A model generated the notes under the pieces. It was given only the letters and a program-made list of their open reading frames with translations, had not been told where the DNA came from and did not search any database. A program made the translations under genes and the position numbers. Shown one piece after another: positions 8,377 through 16,045 of a stretch of DNA of 64,000 bases; position 1 is the stretch's first letter, and each line of letters opens with the position of its first letter. The stretch is from Autumnicola lenta (lineage in GTDB: Bacteria; Bacteroidota; Bacteroidia; Flavobacteriales; Flavobacteriaceae): contig NZ_JAVRHO010000011.1 of assembly GCF_031846515.1 (NCBI RefSeq), positions 1 to 64,000 of the forward strand, read 5' to 3'.

Positions 8377-9027
8377 TTATCCTAGTTTGCTCAATTCAAT
8401 CATTGCAGATTTAATAGATTCCTGCCCTTCAATGGCTTCAAAAGACATATTTTTCATCAAAGGATCTGCAAGGCTCATTACCAGTAAAAAAGCGACATCA
8501 TCCCGGGAAATCTCTCCCTGCTCATTAAGCTTTTCAGCAAGTTTTACTTTTGCAAGGCCCATGTCATCTGTAAGCGCTCCCGGCTGAACAATAGTAAAGG
8601 GAATTCCGCTTTCCCTTAAATGATCATCTGCGGTTTTTTTTGCTTTCAGATAATGTTCCAGGTCTCCAAATTTTTCAGGAGTATCAGTGCCCATCGCGCT
8701 TAGCATGATAAACTTCTTAACGTTGGCGTTTTTGGCGGCATCAATAAGTTTTATTGCTCCATTTTGGTCTACTGCCGTGGTTTTATCTGGACCTGTATGT
8801 CCACCAGATCCTGCGGCAAAGATCACTTTGTCTATTCCCTGCATGGTGTGGTCTACATCTCCTTCAAGATCTGCAAGTATACTTTCTACTTCCATATCTT
8901 CAAAAATCTGCTTTTGTTCCTCTTTTCTAATTAATGCCACAGGGGAAAAATTCTCTGTATTATTAAGAATTTCCACAACTCTTTTTCCTGTTTGGCCGTT
9001 AGCTCCGGCTATAAGTATATTCTCCAT
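8377..9027 (-). CDS. NAD(P)-binding atypical SDR (NmrA/YwnB-like)
   Basis: A 216-residue single-domain Rossmann protein. The dinucleotide loop GANGQTGKRV is at residues 8-17. Further family marks are KVIFAAGSGGHTG and the segment FTIVQPGALTD. The family includes NAD(P)H sensors and flavin or quinone reductase-like proteins, and the active-site Tyr-Lys pair of classical SDRs is not clear. The function is therefore open. It is transcribed alone, with a strong terminator behind it. Confidence 0.85.
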   Translation of the reverse strand: MENILIAGANGQTGKRVVEILNNTENFSPVALIRKEEQKQIFEDMEVESILADLEGDVDHTMQGIDKVIFAAGSGGHTGPDKTTAVDQNGAIKLIDAAKNANVKKFIMLSAMGTDTPEKFGDLEHYLKAKKTADDHLRESGIPFTIVQPGALTDDMGLAKVKLAEKLNEQGEISRDDVAFLLVMSLADPLMKNMSFEAIEGQESIKSAMIELSKLG

Positions 9028-9301
9028 TTTTGTTTAAATTTTTGTGTCTGTTAAGGTAATAATGAAAAAGGGGCTCTCCTAAGTAGAAGCTTAGAATAAC
9101 ATGAAATTAACAAGCATGGAGTTGCTACCTCTTATTTCAATTTTTTCCCTGTTCCCGGGATCCTGAAGTTACCCAGCCGGGGGAAGTGCCGGGAATCTGA
9201 AATTTTTCGAAGCTCATAACCGTGGCCACTCCTTTTAAGTTTACAACCTTCATATCAAGGCGAATTACTTCGCTAAATATAAACCTTTTAGATGCCCTCT
9301 T

Positions 9302-10552
9302 CTATTCTGCAGTAACAAGCTGTACCGTGTTCTGAGCCACCTGCTTTAAAAGCACTTTCTTATCTTTTTCCAGGGTTTTTACGGCAGCGTCTGTAAAATG
9401 CCGAATGGTGTACAGGGAAACGCCGGTAGTAAAATTAACTTTATACCGGGCCTTTAAATGCTGAATAAGTTTTTCCAGGTTATTGAATTTATTATCAACA
9501 CAAACCGAAAAACTAATAGCAGAATTCTGAATAAGATCTACTTTAATCTGATATTGGTGAAAAAGCCTGAAGATTTCGCTGATGTTTTCTTCTACCATAA
9601 ATGAAAAATCCAGCGAAGAAAGGGAGATCAACACCTGATTTTTCTTTACTATAAAGCATGGGATAGACGGGATTATATGTTGCCCTTTGCTTACCGCAGT
9701 TCCCGGATCATCCGGATTTAAAAAGGATTTTACATACAGCGGAATTTCCTTTCGCTGTAGCGGCTGTAAGGTTTTTGGATGAATTACCGAAGCGCCGTAA
9801 AACGCCAATTCAATAGCTTCTTCATAAGAAATTTGTTCCAGCAACTGCGTTTTTTTAAAAATCCTTGGATCGCCATTTAAAACTCCCGGGACATCTTTCC
9901 AAATTGTAACACTCTCGGCATTTAAGCAATAGGCGAAAATGGCAGCAGTATAATCGCTTCCTTCCCTTCCTAAAGTAGTGGTGAAATTGTTGGGATCTGA
10001 AGCTATAAAGCCTTGCGTTAAATTAAGCTCATCTCTCTTTATTTTCTTCGGAATTTCCTCCTGCGTTTCTTCCCAGTTTACCTGTGCGTCCCGGTAAGTA
10101 GCATCGGTTTTTATTAGGTTGCGGGCATCCAGCCAGTTATTCGCAAGTCCTGAAAGTTTTAAAAATTCACTTACAATCTTGGTAGAAATCAATTCCCCAT
10201 AACTCACCACCTGGTCGTAAACAAAATCGTATTTGGTAGATTTATTATGGGCCAGGAAGTTTTCCAGATCGGTAAAAAAAGTTTCAATTTTATCAAATAC
10301 CGAAGCAGTTGGATTCTGAAATAGTTCACTTAAGATTTGCTGGTGGTATTCCTTAACAACAGACAATGGAGCACGAAAATTGCCATTTTTGAGGTATGCG
10401 GCTACCACCTCTTCCAGGGAATTTGTTGTTTTTCCCATTGCAGAAATTACCACAAGTTGGTTTTTACTTCCTGATTTTTGCAGGACCCGGAGTACGTTTT
10501 TAACCCCTTCAGCATCTTTTACAGAAGCGCCGCCAAACTTGAAGACCTTCAT
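9302..10552 (-). CDS. lysC: aspartate kinase
   Basis: Phosphorylates aspartate, the first step to lysine, threonine, methionine and diaminopimelate. The N-terminal kinase part opens KFGGASV (residues 5-11) and carries the ATP-site segment LGREGSDYTA. A C-terminal ACT-like part begins near residue 300 and would mediate feedback control. At 416 aa it is a monofunctional kinase with no homoserine dehydrogenase fused. Its ATG overlaps the stop of the upstream GNAT gene (ATGA), indicating a coupled operon. One copy of the dispersed motif lies inside the gene (10374-10394) and encodes the peptide LKNGNFRA. Confidence 0.95.
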   Translation of the reverse strand: MKVFKFGGASVKDAEGVKNVLRVLQKSGSKNQLVVISAMGKTTNSLEEVVAAYLKNGNFRAPLSVVKEYHQQILSELFQNPTASVFDKIETFFTDLENFLAHNKSTKYDFVYDQVVSYGELISTKIVSEFLKLSGLANNWLDARNLIKTDATYRDAQVNWEETQEEIPKKIKRDELNLTQGFIASDPNNFTTTLGREGSDYTAAIFAYCLNAESVTIWKDVPGVLNGDPRIFKKTQLLEQISYEEAIELAFYGASVIHPKTLQPLQRKEIPLYVKSFLNPDDPGTAVSKGQHIIPSIPCFIVKKNQVLISLSSLDFSFMVEENISEIFRLFHQYQIKVDLIQNSAISFSVCVDNKFNNLEKLIQHLKARYKVNFTTGVSLYTIRHFTDAAVKTLEKDKKVLLKQVAQNTVQLVTAE

Positions 10553-11028
10553 CTTCTCTTTTTGAGGTTTTTCTTTATTGCGGTTTCCCCCATATGCACG
10601 GTATACCAGTTTTTCTTGATGTCGGCACCTGTATTTTCGTAGAATTCTATAGCGTTGCGATTACCTTCAGAAACCACCCATTCTACTCTTTTTACACCAT
10701 TTTCGTGACCATATTCTACCACTTTTTGATAAAGTGCACCACCAAGTCCGGTTCCTCTCATAGATTCCCGTACGATAAGATCTTCCAGATGAACTGTTCT
10801 GCCCTTCCAGGTAGAAAATCTGAAATAGACCAATGCCATTCCTTCAATTTTTCCATCTACATCTGCGACAAAACATTTGAAATTGCCTTCTTCAAACCCT
10901 TCCTTTTCAAGATCCTCTATCTCTATTTCTACTTCACCTGAAGAATTTTCGTAAGCGGCAAGTTCCTTAATTAATTCAAGAACGGCTGCCATATCTTCTT
11001 TTCGTGCTTCGCGTATTTTATAATCCAT
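10549..11028 (-). CDS. GNAT-family N-acetyltransferase (copy 1 of tandem pair)
   Basis: A GCN5-related acetyltransferase of about 159 residues with the acetyl-CoA pyrophosphate loop RGTGLGGALY and the upstream strand TVHLEDLIVRE. The ATG at 11028 (MDYKIREARKED) is preferred over an in-frame TTG at 11049, because the neighbouring paralogue starts at the same point. It is strongly similar to the next gene upstream, for example both have YFR-STWKG-TVHLEDLIVRE. It overlaps lysC by 4 nt. The family acetylates amino groups of small molecules; the substrate is unknown. Confidence 0.9.
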   Translation of the reverse strand: MDYKIREARKEDMAAVLELIKELAAYENSSGEVEIEIEDLEKEGFEEGNFKCFVADVDGKIEGMALVYFRFSTWKGRTVHLEDLIVRESMRGTGLGGALYQKVVEYGHENGVKRVEWVVSEGNRNAIEFYENTGADIKKNWYTVHMGETAIKKNLKKRR

Positions 11029-11087
11029 AGTATTGGCGGTTTTATACAAAAATAGGAATAGATTTTTACAGAAGACAGATATTGAGC

Positions 11088-11576
11088 TTAGTTTCCGGTG
11101 GTTTTACTCAAAAACTTCTTCATTCCGCCTTCATCCATTTGCACGGTCCACCAATCCCGAAAAACAGTCGCCCCGCTGCGTTCATAAAAATCCACGGCAT
11201 TTTTGTTCCAGTCCAGCACCACCCATTCAGTACGTTTCACACCTTCTTCTTGCGCAAAAGCAATTACTTTACTGTAAAGGGCACTTCCCAGTCCTTTACC
11301 GCGATATTCTTCCCTCACAATAAGGTCTTCCAGATGAACCGTCTTCCCTTTCCAGGTAGAATATCTAAAATAGAGGAGTGCCATTCCTTCAACTTTACCT
11401 TTCACTTCGGCAACAAAACAGGTAAATAAAGGATTTTTACCAAAGCCATCGCGTTTAAGATCTTCAACATCTATAACTACAGCTTCGGGTTCTTTTTCGA
11501 AAACTGCCAGTTCGTTTATTAACTCCAGCACTTGTGGCATATCTTCTTCGGTGGCCTCACGGACTAACAATTCCAT
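11088..11576 (-). CDS. GNAT-family N-acetyltransferase (copy 2 of tandem pair)
   Basis: A 162-residue acetyltransferase with the acetyl-CoA loop RGKGLGSALY. It shares the blocks GMAL-YFR-STWKG and GVKR-EWVV with the downstream copy, so the two arose by tandem duplication. Divergence at the C-terminus suggests different acceptor substrates. Only about 60 nt separate the two genes, and both probably belong to one operon with lysC. The distant eukaryotic relatives are diamine (spermidine/spermine-type) acetyltransferases, but the assignment here is only to the superfamily. Confidence 0.9.
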   Translation of the reverse strand: MELLVREATEEDMPQVLELINELAVFEKEPEAVVIDVEDLKRDGFGKNPLFTCFVAEVKGKVEGMALLYFRYSTWKGKTVHLEDLIVREEYRGKGLGSALYSKVIAFAQEEGVKRTEWVVLDWNKNAVDFYERSGATVFRDWWTVQMDEGGMKKFLSKTTGN

Positions 11577-11633
11577 AAAATATTATTTTGAACAATATAA
11601 CAAAGTCTGATGAGAGTTTACTGAACCAGACGA

Positions 11634-11668
11634 TTTCACCTCCTGCAAGTTTTTAAAAACCTTGTGGA
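11634..11668. repeat. degenerate palindrome around GTTTTTAAAAAC
   Basis: CCTGCAAGTTTTTAAAAACC and its flanks form an imperfect inverted repeat like the two 33-bp palindromes at 51807 and 52422. It has more mismatches in the outer arms. A copy of the other dispersed motif follows at 11687-11710. Confidence 0.45.
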
Positions 11669-11824
11669 GTTGTTTGAACAGCAGGTCGAAAATTGCCGTT
11701 TTTCAGGCATGACTGTTTTTTCTTTAAGAGGTGATATTTTCTGAAAGGCAAAAGAAGTTCTGTCCTCTCCTTCTTCGGAAGAAAAAGATGATAAAAAGCT
11801 AAATTCAGCTGAAATTGATACGTT

Positions 11825-12250
11825 TTACTTCTTATTCAATAGATAGCGGTAGTCGTCAAAGTCTAATTGCCCGCTAAAAATCTGGATGGATCTTTTTATT
11901 ATCCCTTCAGAATCTTCGCTCGAAAATCCTAGTCCAATGGCGTACTTTTTTATTAAAATAGTTTCCTCTTCATCCATTTCGTGGTCTGCGTAGATAATCT
12001 TGAAGAGATCATGCAGCCGCTCCAGCCTTTTCTCCACACTGTTGTAGCCATTTATAGGGAAAGAAGTAGGGTTTTCTATCACTTTCTCATATTCATTAGG
12101 TGCGATATCCAGTTTTCTGGCGAAACGTTTCAGCATAGTTTCTTCTTCCTGGTTAATTTCTCCGTCGCTGGCCGCTAAATTCACAATAGCTGCGAAATGA
12201 CTTAAGTTACGTAAATGCTCTCCCGAGCCGAACAAATCTGAAAATGACAT
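11825..12250 (-). CDS. TerB-like (tellurite-resistance/DjlA N-domain fold) protein
   Basis: About 141 residues from the ATG at 12250 (MSFSDLFG); an in-frame TTG at 12268 is less likely. The all-helical sequence has the TerB pattern of two acidic helical repeats, VNLAASDGEINQEEETMLKRF and IIYADHEMDEEETILIKKY. Each has an Asp-rich turn that could bind a divalent cation. The family is linked to stress and envelope functions, but no exact role can be assigned. The gene stands alone, convergent to nothing near, and upstream of the oppositely oriented repair cluster. Confidence 0.8.
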   Translation of the reverse strand: MSFSDLFGSGEHLRNLSHFAAIVNLAASDGEINQEEETMLKRFARKLDIAPNEYEKVIENPTSFPINGYNSVEKRLERLHDLFKIIYADHEMDEEETILIKKYAIGLGFSSEDSEGIIKRSIQIFSGQLDFDDYRYLLNKK

Positions 12251-12389
12251 CTGTAAGTTTTTAAGCAAATATAACCAAAGACATAATTCTTTTACCTCAA
12301 AATACTTTAAAAGCCGCCTGGAACATTCGCTAATGTTTTCTTAATCGCTTTTTTTAAGATTTCAATTTAATTAATTTCATCTGTAACCC

Positions 12390-13418
12390 ATGGGAAATTC
12401 AGCTACACCTCTACTTGCGTTCAACAAAAAAGGAATTTACTGCGCCGCGGCAGATGTTTATTTGGATCCCTGGAAACCGGTGGATAAAGCAATTATTTCC
12501 CACGGCCATGCAGACCATTCCCGCTGGGGCCACAAAAAATACATTACCCATCACACCAATGTGCCAATTATTAAGCATCGGCTGGGAGATATAGAAGTTT
12601 TAGGTAAAGATTGGAACGAGACATTTACAATAAATAATGTAAAATTTTCCCTGCACCCGGCAGGGCATATCATTGGCTCTTCCCAGATAAGGGTAGAGCA
12701 TAAAGGGGAAATTTGGGTTTTTACGGGGGATTATAAAGTAGAAGATGACGGCGTTGCAGTTCCTTATGAATTGGTGAAATGTGACACTTTTATTACCGAA
12801 TGCACTTTTGGATTGCCTGCTTTTAAATGGCAGCCACAGCAGGAAGTTTTTGAAGAAATCAACAGTTGGTGGGAGCAGAATCGTAGTGAAGGCAGAACCT
12901 CGGTTTTATTCGGATATTCCCTCGGAAAAGCTCAAAGGCTACTGAAACATCTTAATCCCGAAATTGGTAAAATTTACACCCACGGCGCGATAGAGAATAT
13001 GACTGAAGTAGTGCGCCCCCTTTGCGATTTTCCTGAAACTACCAGGATTACCCGCGAGATCAAAAAAGAAGAAATTAAAGGAAGTATGGTCCTTGCCCCA
13101 CCCAGCGCTCATGGTTCCCCCTGGATTAAAAAAATGGTTCCCTACGTTACAGGATCGGCCAGTGGCTGGATGACCTTTAGAGGTGCGCGCAGGAGAAGAG
13201 CAATAGATAAAGGCTTTGTATTATCAGATCATTGCGACTGGCAGGGTTTGCTGTCTTCTATTGAAGCAACAGGATGTGAGAAAGTGATTTGCACACACGG
13301 GTACACCGATATTTTTTCCCGCTATCTCAGGGAAAAAGGTTATGATGCGAGGACCGAAGAAACGCAGTACGAAGGCGAAGCGGGAGAACAGGAAGCTAAA
13401 AAAGAACAGGAAGATTAA
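12390..13418 (+). CDS. ligase-associated DNA damage response exonuclease (metallo-beta-lactamase/SNM1 type)
   Basis: A 342-residue MBL-fold nuclease with the metal-binding signature HGHADHS (residues 38-44). Later ligand positions lie in HPAGHIIGSSQI and FVLSDHCDW, followed by a beta-CASP-like region. Named homologues are clustered with an ATP-dependent ligase and a large helicase in many bacteria, and are proposed to process damaged DNA ends or crosslinks. The ligase gene starts 15 nt downstream, so these two are an operon. The Glu/Lys-rich C-tail (EGEAGEQEAKKEQED) is low complexity. Confidence 0.92.
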   Translation: MGNSATPLLAFNKKGIYCAAADVYLDPWKPVDKAIISHGHADHSRWGHKKYITHHTNVPIIKHRLGDIEVLGKDWNETFTINNVKFSLHPAGHIIGSSQIRVEHKGEIWVFTGDYKVEDDGVAVPYELVKCDTFITECTFGLPAFKWQPQQEVFEEINSWWEQNRSEGRTSVLFGYSLGKAQRLLKHLNPEIGKIYTHGAIENMTEVVRPLCDFPETTRITREIKKEEIKGSMVLAPPSAHGSPWIKKMVPYVTGSASGWMTFRGARRRRAIDKGFVLSDHCDWQGLLSSIEATGCEKVICTHGYTDIFSRYLREKGYDARTEETQYEGEAGEQEAKKEQED

Positions 13419-13433
13419 GTCTGGAGAACAACA

Positions 13434-15029
13434 ATGAAATTATTTGCTGAACTTATAAAAAAGCTGGATAGCACCAATAAAACCAGTCTCAAGGTCGCAG
13501 CGTTAGCAGATTATCTTAAGGCGGCCCCAGATAAAGACAAGGTTTGGGCAATCGCTATTTTATCCCATCGCCGTCCGCCACGGCCGGTGAATACTACACT
13601 TATGCGCAATTGGGCATCAGAATTGGCAAATATCCCGCTCTGGCTTTTCGAGGAGTCCTATCATATTGTAGGGGACCTGGCAGAAACTATTGCCCTTGTG
13701 ATTCCTCCGGCAGAGGCATCTTCAGAAAAAAGTCTGAATCAATATCTACAGGAAATTATAGATTTAAAACCAAAGTCTGAGATTGAAAAAAAGGAATATC
13801 TTTTTACAAATTGGCTCGCTCTCAATTATTACGAACGCTTTGTTTTTACCAAGTTAATAACTGGCAGTTTCAGGATTGGAGTAAGCCAGAAGCTGATGAC
13901 GCGGGCGTTATCCAAAGCCACAGAAATTGATGAAGATATTCTCGCCTATAAATTAATGGGGAATTGGGAACCGGCCAATATCTCTTTTACAAAATTAATT
14001 CTTGAAGAAAATGAGGAAGATTACCTTTCAAAACCTTATCCGTTTTACCTAGCTTATGCCATAGAAGGCGAGCCTGGGGATTTGGGCGATGTCTCACAAT
14101 GGAGTGCAGAGCATAAATGGGATGGCATCCGTTCTCAGGCCATTGTTAGAAATGGGGAATTGTTTGTTTGGAGCCGGGGCGAAGAATTGGTTACCGATAA
14201 GTACCCGGAATTTCAGGCATTGGTAGGAAAAATTCCGGATGGAACTGTTATAGATGCTGAAATTCTACCTTATCCTGAAGGTGACATCGGAACTTTTAAT
14301 GATCTGCAAACCCGAATTGGCCGAAAGACTGTTTCCAAAAATCTGCTGAAGAAGACTCCGGTGATCCTGAAGGCTTACGATATTTTGGAGTGGGAGGGAA
14401 AAGATATACGAAAATTGCCATTTTCGGCACGTCGCCTTATTTTAGAAAAACTCTATGCTGAAGTTGCTGCGGAAGATTTCCCGTTGCATTTATCAAAAAC
14501 TATAAACTTTAATACCTGGAAAGAAGCCGCGGCCGAAAGGGAAAGGGCCCGGGAAGAAAAATCTGAAGGATTAATGCTGAAGCGACTCGATTCTCCCTAT
14601 TTGGTGGGCAGAAAAAAAGGAGATTGGTGGAAATGGAAGGTCGATCCACTTACGATAGATGCCGTGCTTACTTACGCCATGCGTGGTCACGGCCGCAGGA
14701 GCAATCTTTTTACAGATTATACTTTTGCTCTTTGGGATAGTGAAAAGGAAGAACTGGTAACTTTTGCAAAAGCATATTCCGGGTTAACAGACGCCGAATT
14801 CAGAAAACTGGATGCGTGGATTAAGAAAAACACGCTGGAGCGTTTTGGGCCGGTGCGAAGTGTTACTCCGCATCATGTTTTCGAAATTGCTTTTGAAGGG
14901 ATAGCAGAATCCAAAAGACATAAAAGCGGAGTTGCAACCAGATTCCCAAGAATGCTGAGATGGCGAACCGATAAAAAGATTGAAGAAGCGAATACTTTGG
15001 AAGATCTAAAAGCTTTAATTCCGAATTAA
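13434..15029 (+). CDS. ATP-dependent DNA ligase (damage-response cluster type)
   Basis: A 531-residue ligase that seals nicks via an adenylated lysine. The nucleotidyl-transferase motif EHKWDGIR places the catalytic Lys at 228. The other motifs appear in order: VIDAEIL, GLMLKR and WWKWK. A helical DNA-binding domain occupies about residues 1-200 and an OB-fold the C-terminus. It is not the NAD-dependent replicative LigA. It is the second gene of the exonuclease-ligase-helicase repair cluster. A dispersed repeat copy (14409-14429) encodes part of RKLPFSARR. Confidence 0.93.
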   Translation: MKLFAELIKKLDSTNKTSLKVAALADYLKAAPDKDKVWAIAILSHRRPPRPVNTTLMRNWASELANIPLWLFEESYHIVGDLAETIALVIPPAEASSEKSLNQYLQEIIDLKPKSEIEKKEYLFTNWLALNYYERFVFTKLITGSFRIGVSQKLMTRALSKATEIDEDILAYKLMGNWEPANISFTKLILEENEEDYLSKPYPFYLAYAIEGEPGDLGDVSQWSAEHKWDGIRSQAIVRNGELFVWSRGEELVTDKYPEFQALVGKIPDGTVIDAEILPYPEGDIGTFNDLQTRIGRKTVSKNLLKKTPVILKAYDILEWEGKDIRKLPFSARRLILEKLYAEVAAEDFPLHLSKTINFNTWKEAAAERERAREEKSEGLMLKRLDSPYLVGRKKGDWWKWKVDPLTIDAVLTYAMRGHGRRSNLFTDYTFALWDSEKEELVTFAKAYSGLTDAEFRKLDAWIKKNTLERFGPVRSVTPHHVFEIAFEGIAESKRHKSGVATRFPRMLRWRTDKKIEEANTLEDLKALIPN

Positions 15030-15073
15030 CCACCCCGGCCTTCGGCCACCCCTCCTTTTTAAGGAGGGGAGCT
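15030..15073. repeat. two-hairpin repeat, copy A1
   Basis: It begins one base after the ligase stop. The first hairpin is GGCC-TTC-GGCC (15037-15047). The second pairs CCCCTCCTT with AAGGAGGGG around TTT (15049-15069), followed by AGCT. The same two-hairpin layout returns at 15663 and, degraded, at 15803. It may double as a terminator for the ligase gene. Confidence 0.85.
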
Positions 15074-15198
15074 GAAAAAAGCTGCTTCTTTTTGAAGGTA
15101 AAGTAGAATTATCAGCTAAAAGCTGATTTAGAAAAACAATCAATAAAAGCTCCTTCCCTTCAAGAAGGGAAAATGGACTGATTAGCTGATTGCCAATT

Positions 15199-15281
15199 TA
15201 GAAAAACAACCAAAAAAAGTTCCTTCCCTTTTTTCAAGGGAAGGTGGCTTAATCAGCGGGAGCAGATTAAGACGGAAGGGT
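15199..15281. repeat. 80-bp direct repeat, left copy (unit B)
   Basis: It matches 15957-16039 with few differences. Both contain GAAAA(A)CAACC, then TTCCTTCCCTT paired with AAGGGAAGGTGG, then TTAATCAGCGGGAGC and GATTAAGACGGAAGGGT. The left copy ends about 13 nt before the DUF559 gene and the right copy 6 nt before the helicase gene. A shorter relative (CTCCTTCCCTTCAAGAAGGG) starts at 15149. Confidence 0.88.
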
Positions 15282-15294
15282 TAAAACCAGAATT

Positions 15295-15660
15295 ATGAAA
15301 CAACCAATTCACAACAAAAAGCACCTCGAAAATTTCAGAAAAGATTTGAGAAATAACTCAACTCCTGCTGAGTCATTCTTGTGGAAGCAGTTACAAAACA
15401 GGAAGCTGGATGGCAGAAAATTCCGGAGGCAACACAGTATTCAGAATTTTATTGTTGATTTTTACTGTGCAGAAGAAAAATTAATAATTGAATTGGATGG
15501 AGAAATTCATAATAACGCCGCTGCAGAAGAAAAGGACATAAAAAGAACCGAAGTTTTAGAAAGTCTGGGATTTATTGTCATTCGGTTTGAAAATAAGATG
15601 GTGTTTGATTTTCTGCCTTCGGTATTGCAGGAGATAAAAGATAATTTTAGAAAAAAATAA
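15295..15660 (+). CDS. DUF559 endonuclease-domain protein (PD-(D/E)xK, Vsr-like)
   Basis: A 121-residue single-domain protein of the DUF559 family, related to very-short-patch-repair endonucleases. It shows the helical start FRKDLRNNSTPAESFLWKQL, the segment KFRRQHSI, and the presumed active site with D55 in FIVDFYC and E66/D68 in IIELDG. It ends with VIRFEN. The gene separates the ligase from its usual helicase partner and is wrapped in repeats on both sides. That arrangement suggests insertion of a cassette. Whether it acts in repair, in repeat mobility or in neither cannot be settled here. Confidence 0.92.
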   Translation: MKQPIHNKKHLENFRKDLRNNSTPAESFLWKQLQNRKLDGRKFRRQHSIQNFIVDFYCAEEKLIIELDGEIHNNAAAEEKDIKRTEVLESLGFIVIRFENKMVFDFLPSVLQEIKDNFRKK

Positions 15661-15662
15661 AG

Positions 15663-15707
15663 ACCACCCCGACCTTCGGTCACCCCTCCTTAAAAAGGAG
15701 GGGAGCT
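15663..15707. repeat. two-hairpin repeat, copy A2
   Basis: The first hairpin is GACC-TTC-GGTC (15671-15681), where A1 has GGCC-TTC-GGCC; both sides of the stem changed together. The second pairs CCCCTCCTT with AAGGAGGGG around AAA (15683-15703). It lies directly after the DUF559 stop. Confidence 0.85.
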
Positions 15708-15802
15708 TTTAAAAGGTTCTTCCTGTTTTTCAAGGGAAGTTAAAACTATCTGAAAGCTGATTTGAATGGAAGATTTTGAAGAAAATTCTGAAAAGAAATA
15801 AC

Positions 15803-15845
15803 TATCACCTATTTTCGGTCACTCTCCTTTAAAAGGAGGGGAGCT
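15803..15845. repeat. two-hairpin repeat, degenerate copy A3
   Basis: The GC hairpin is lost (TATTTTCGGTC in place of GACCTTCGGTC). The second stem survives as CTCTCCTTT / AAAGGAGGGG, followed by AGCTTTT as in A2. The 385 bp between the DUF559 and helicase genes otherwise hold only repeat fragments, including a weak unit B relative at about 15908-15958. Confidence 0.7.
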
Positions 15846-15956
15846 TTTACAGGGTGCTCAAAAACTTAATTTTGAAATAAAATTTTATGTAAATCAAAAC
15901 AAATTGCTCCTTCCATTTTTTAAGGGTAAAGTGGAATTATCAGCGGATAGCTAATT

Positions 15957-16039
15957 AGGAAAACAACCAAAAAAAACTCCTTCCCTTATTTTAAGGGAAG
16001 GTGGATTAATCAGCGGGAGCTGATTAAGACGGAAGGGTA
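15957..16039. repeat. 80-bp direct repeat, right copy (unit B)
   Basis: This is the near-identical partner of 15199-15281, about 758 bp downstream, ending just before the helicase ATG at 16046. The pair brackets the DUF559 gene together with A2 and A3. Confidence 0.88.
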
Positions 16040-16045
16040 AAAAAC

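Noticed and set aside
9028..9301. Possible gene remnant between the NAD(P)-binding protein and lysC
   Set aside because: Only short GC-rich patches such as CCCAGCCGGGGGAAG are seen, with no frame or recognisable protein fragment.
11033..11429. Overlapping frames opposite the second GNAT gene
   Set aside because: They are complements of the acetyltransferase coding sequence, with no start context or domain.
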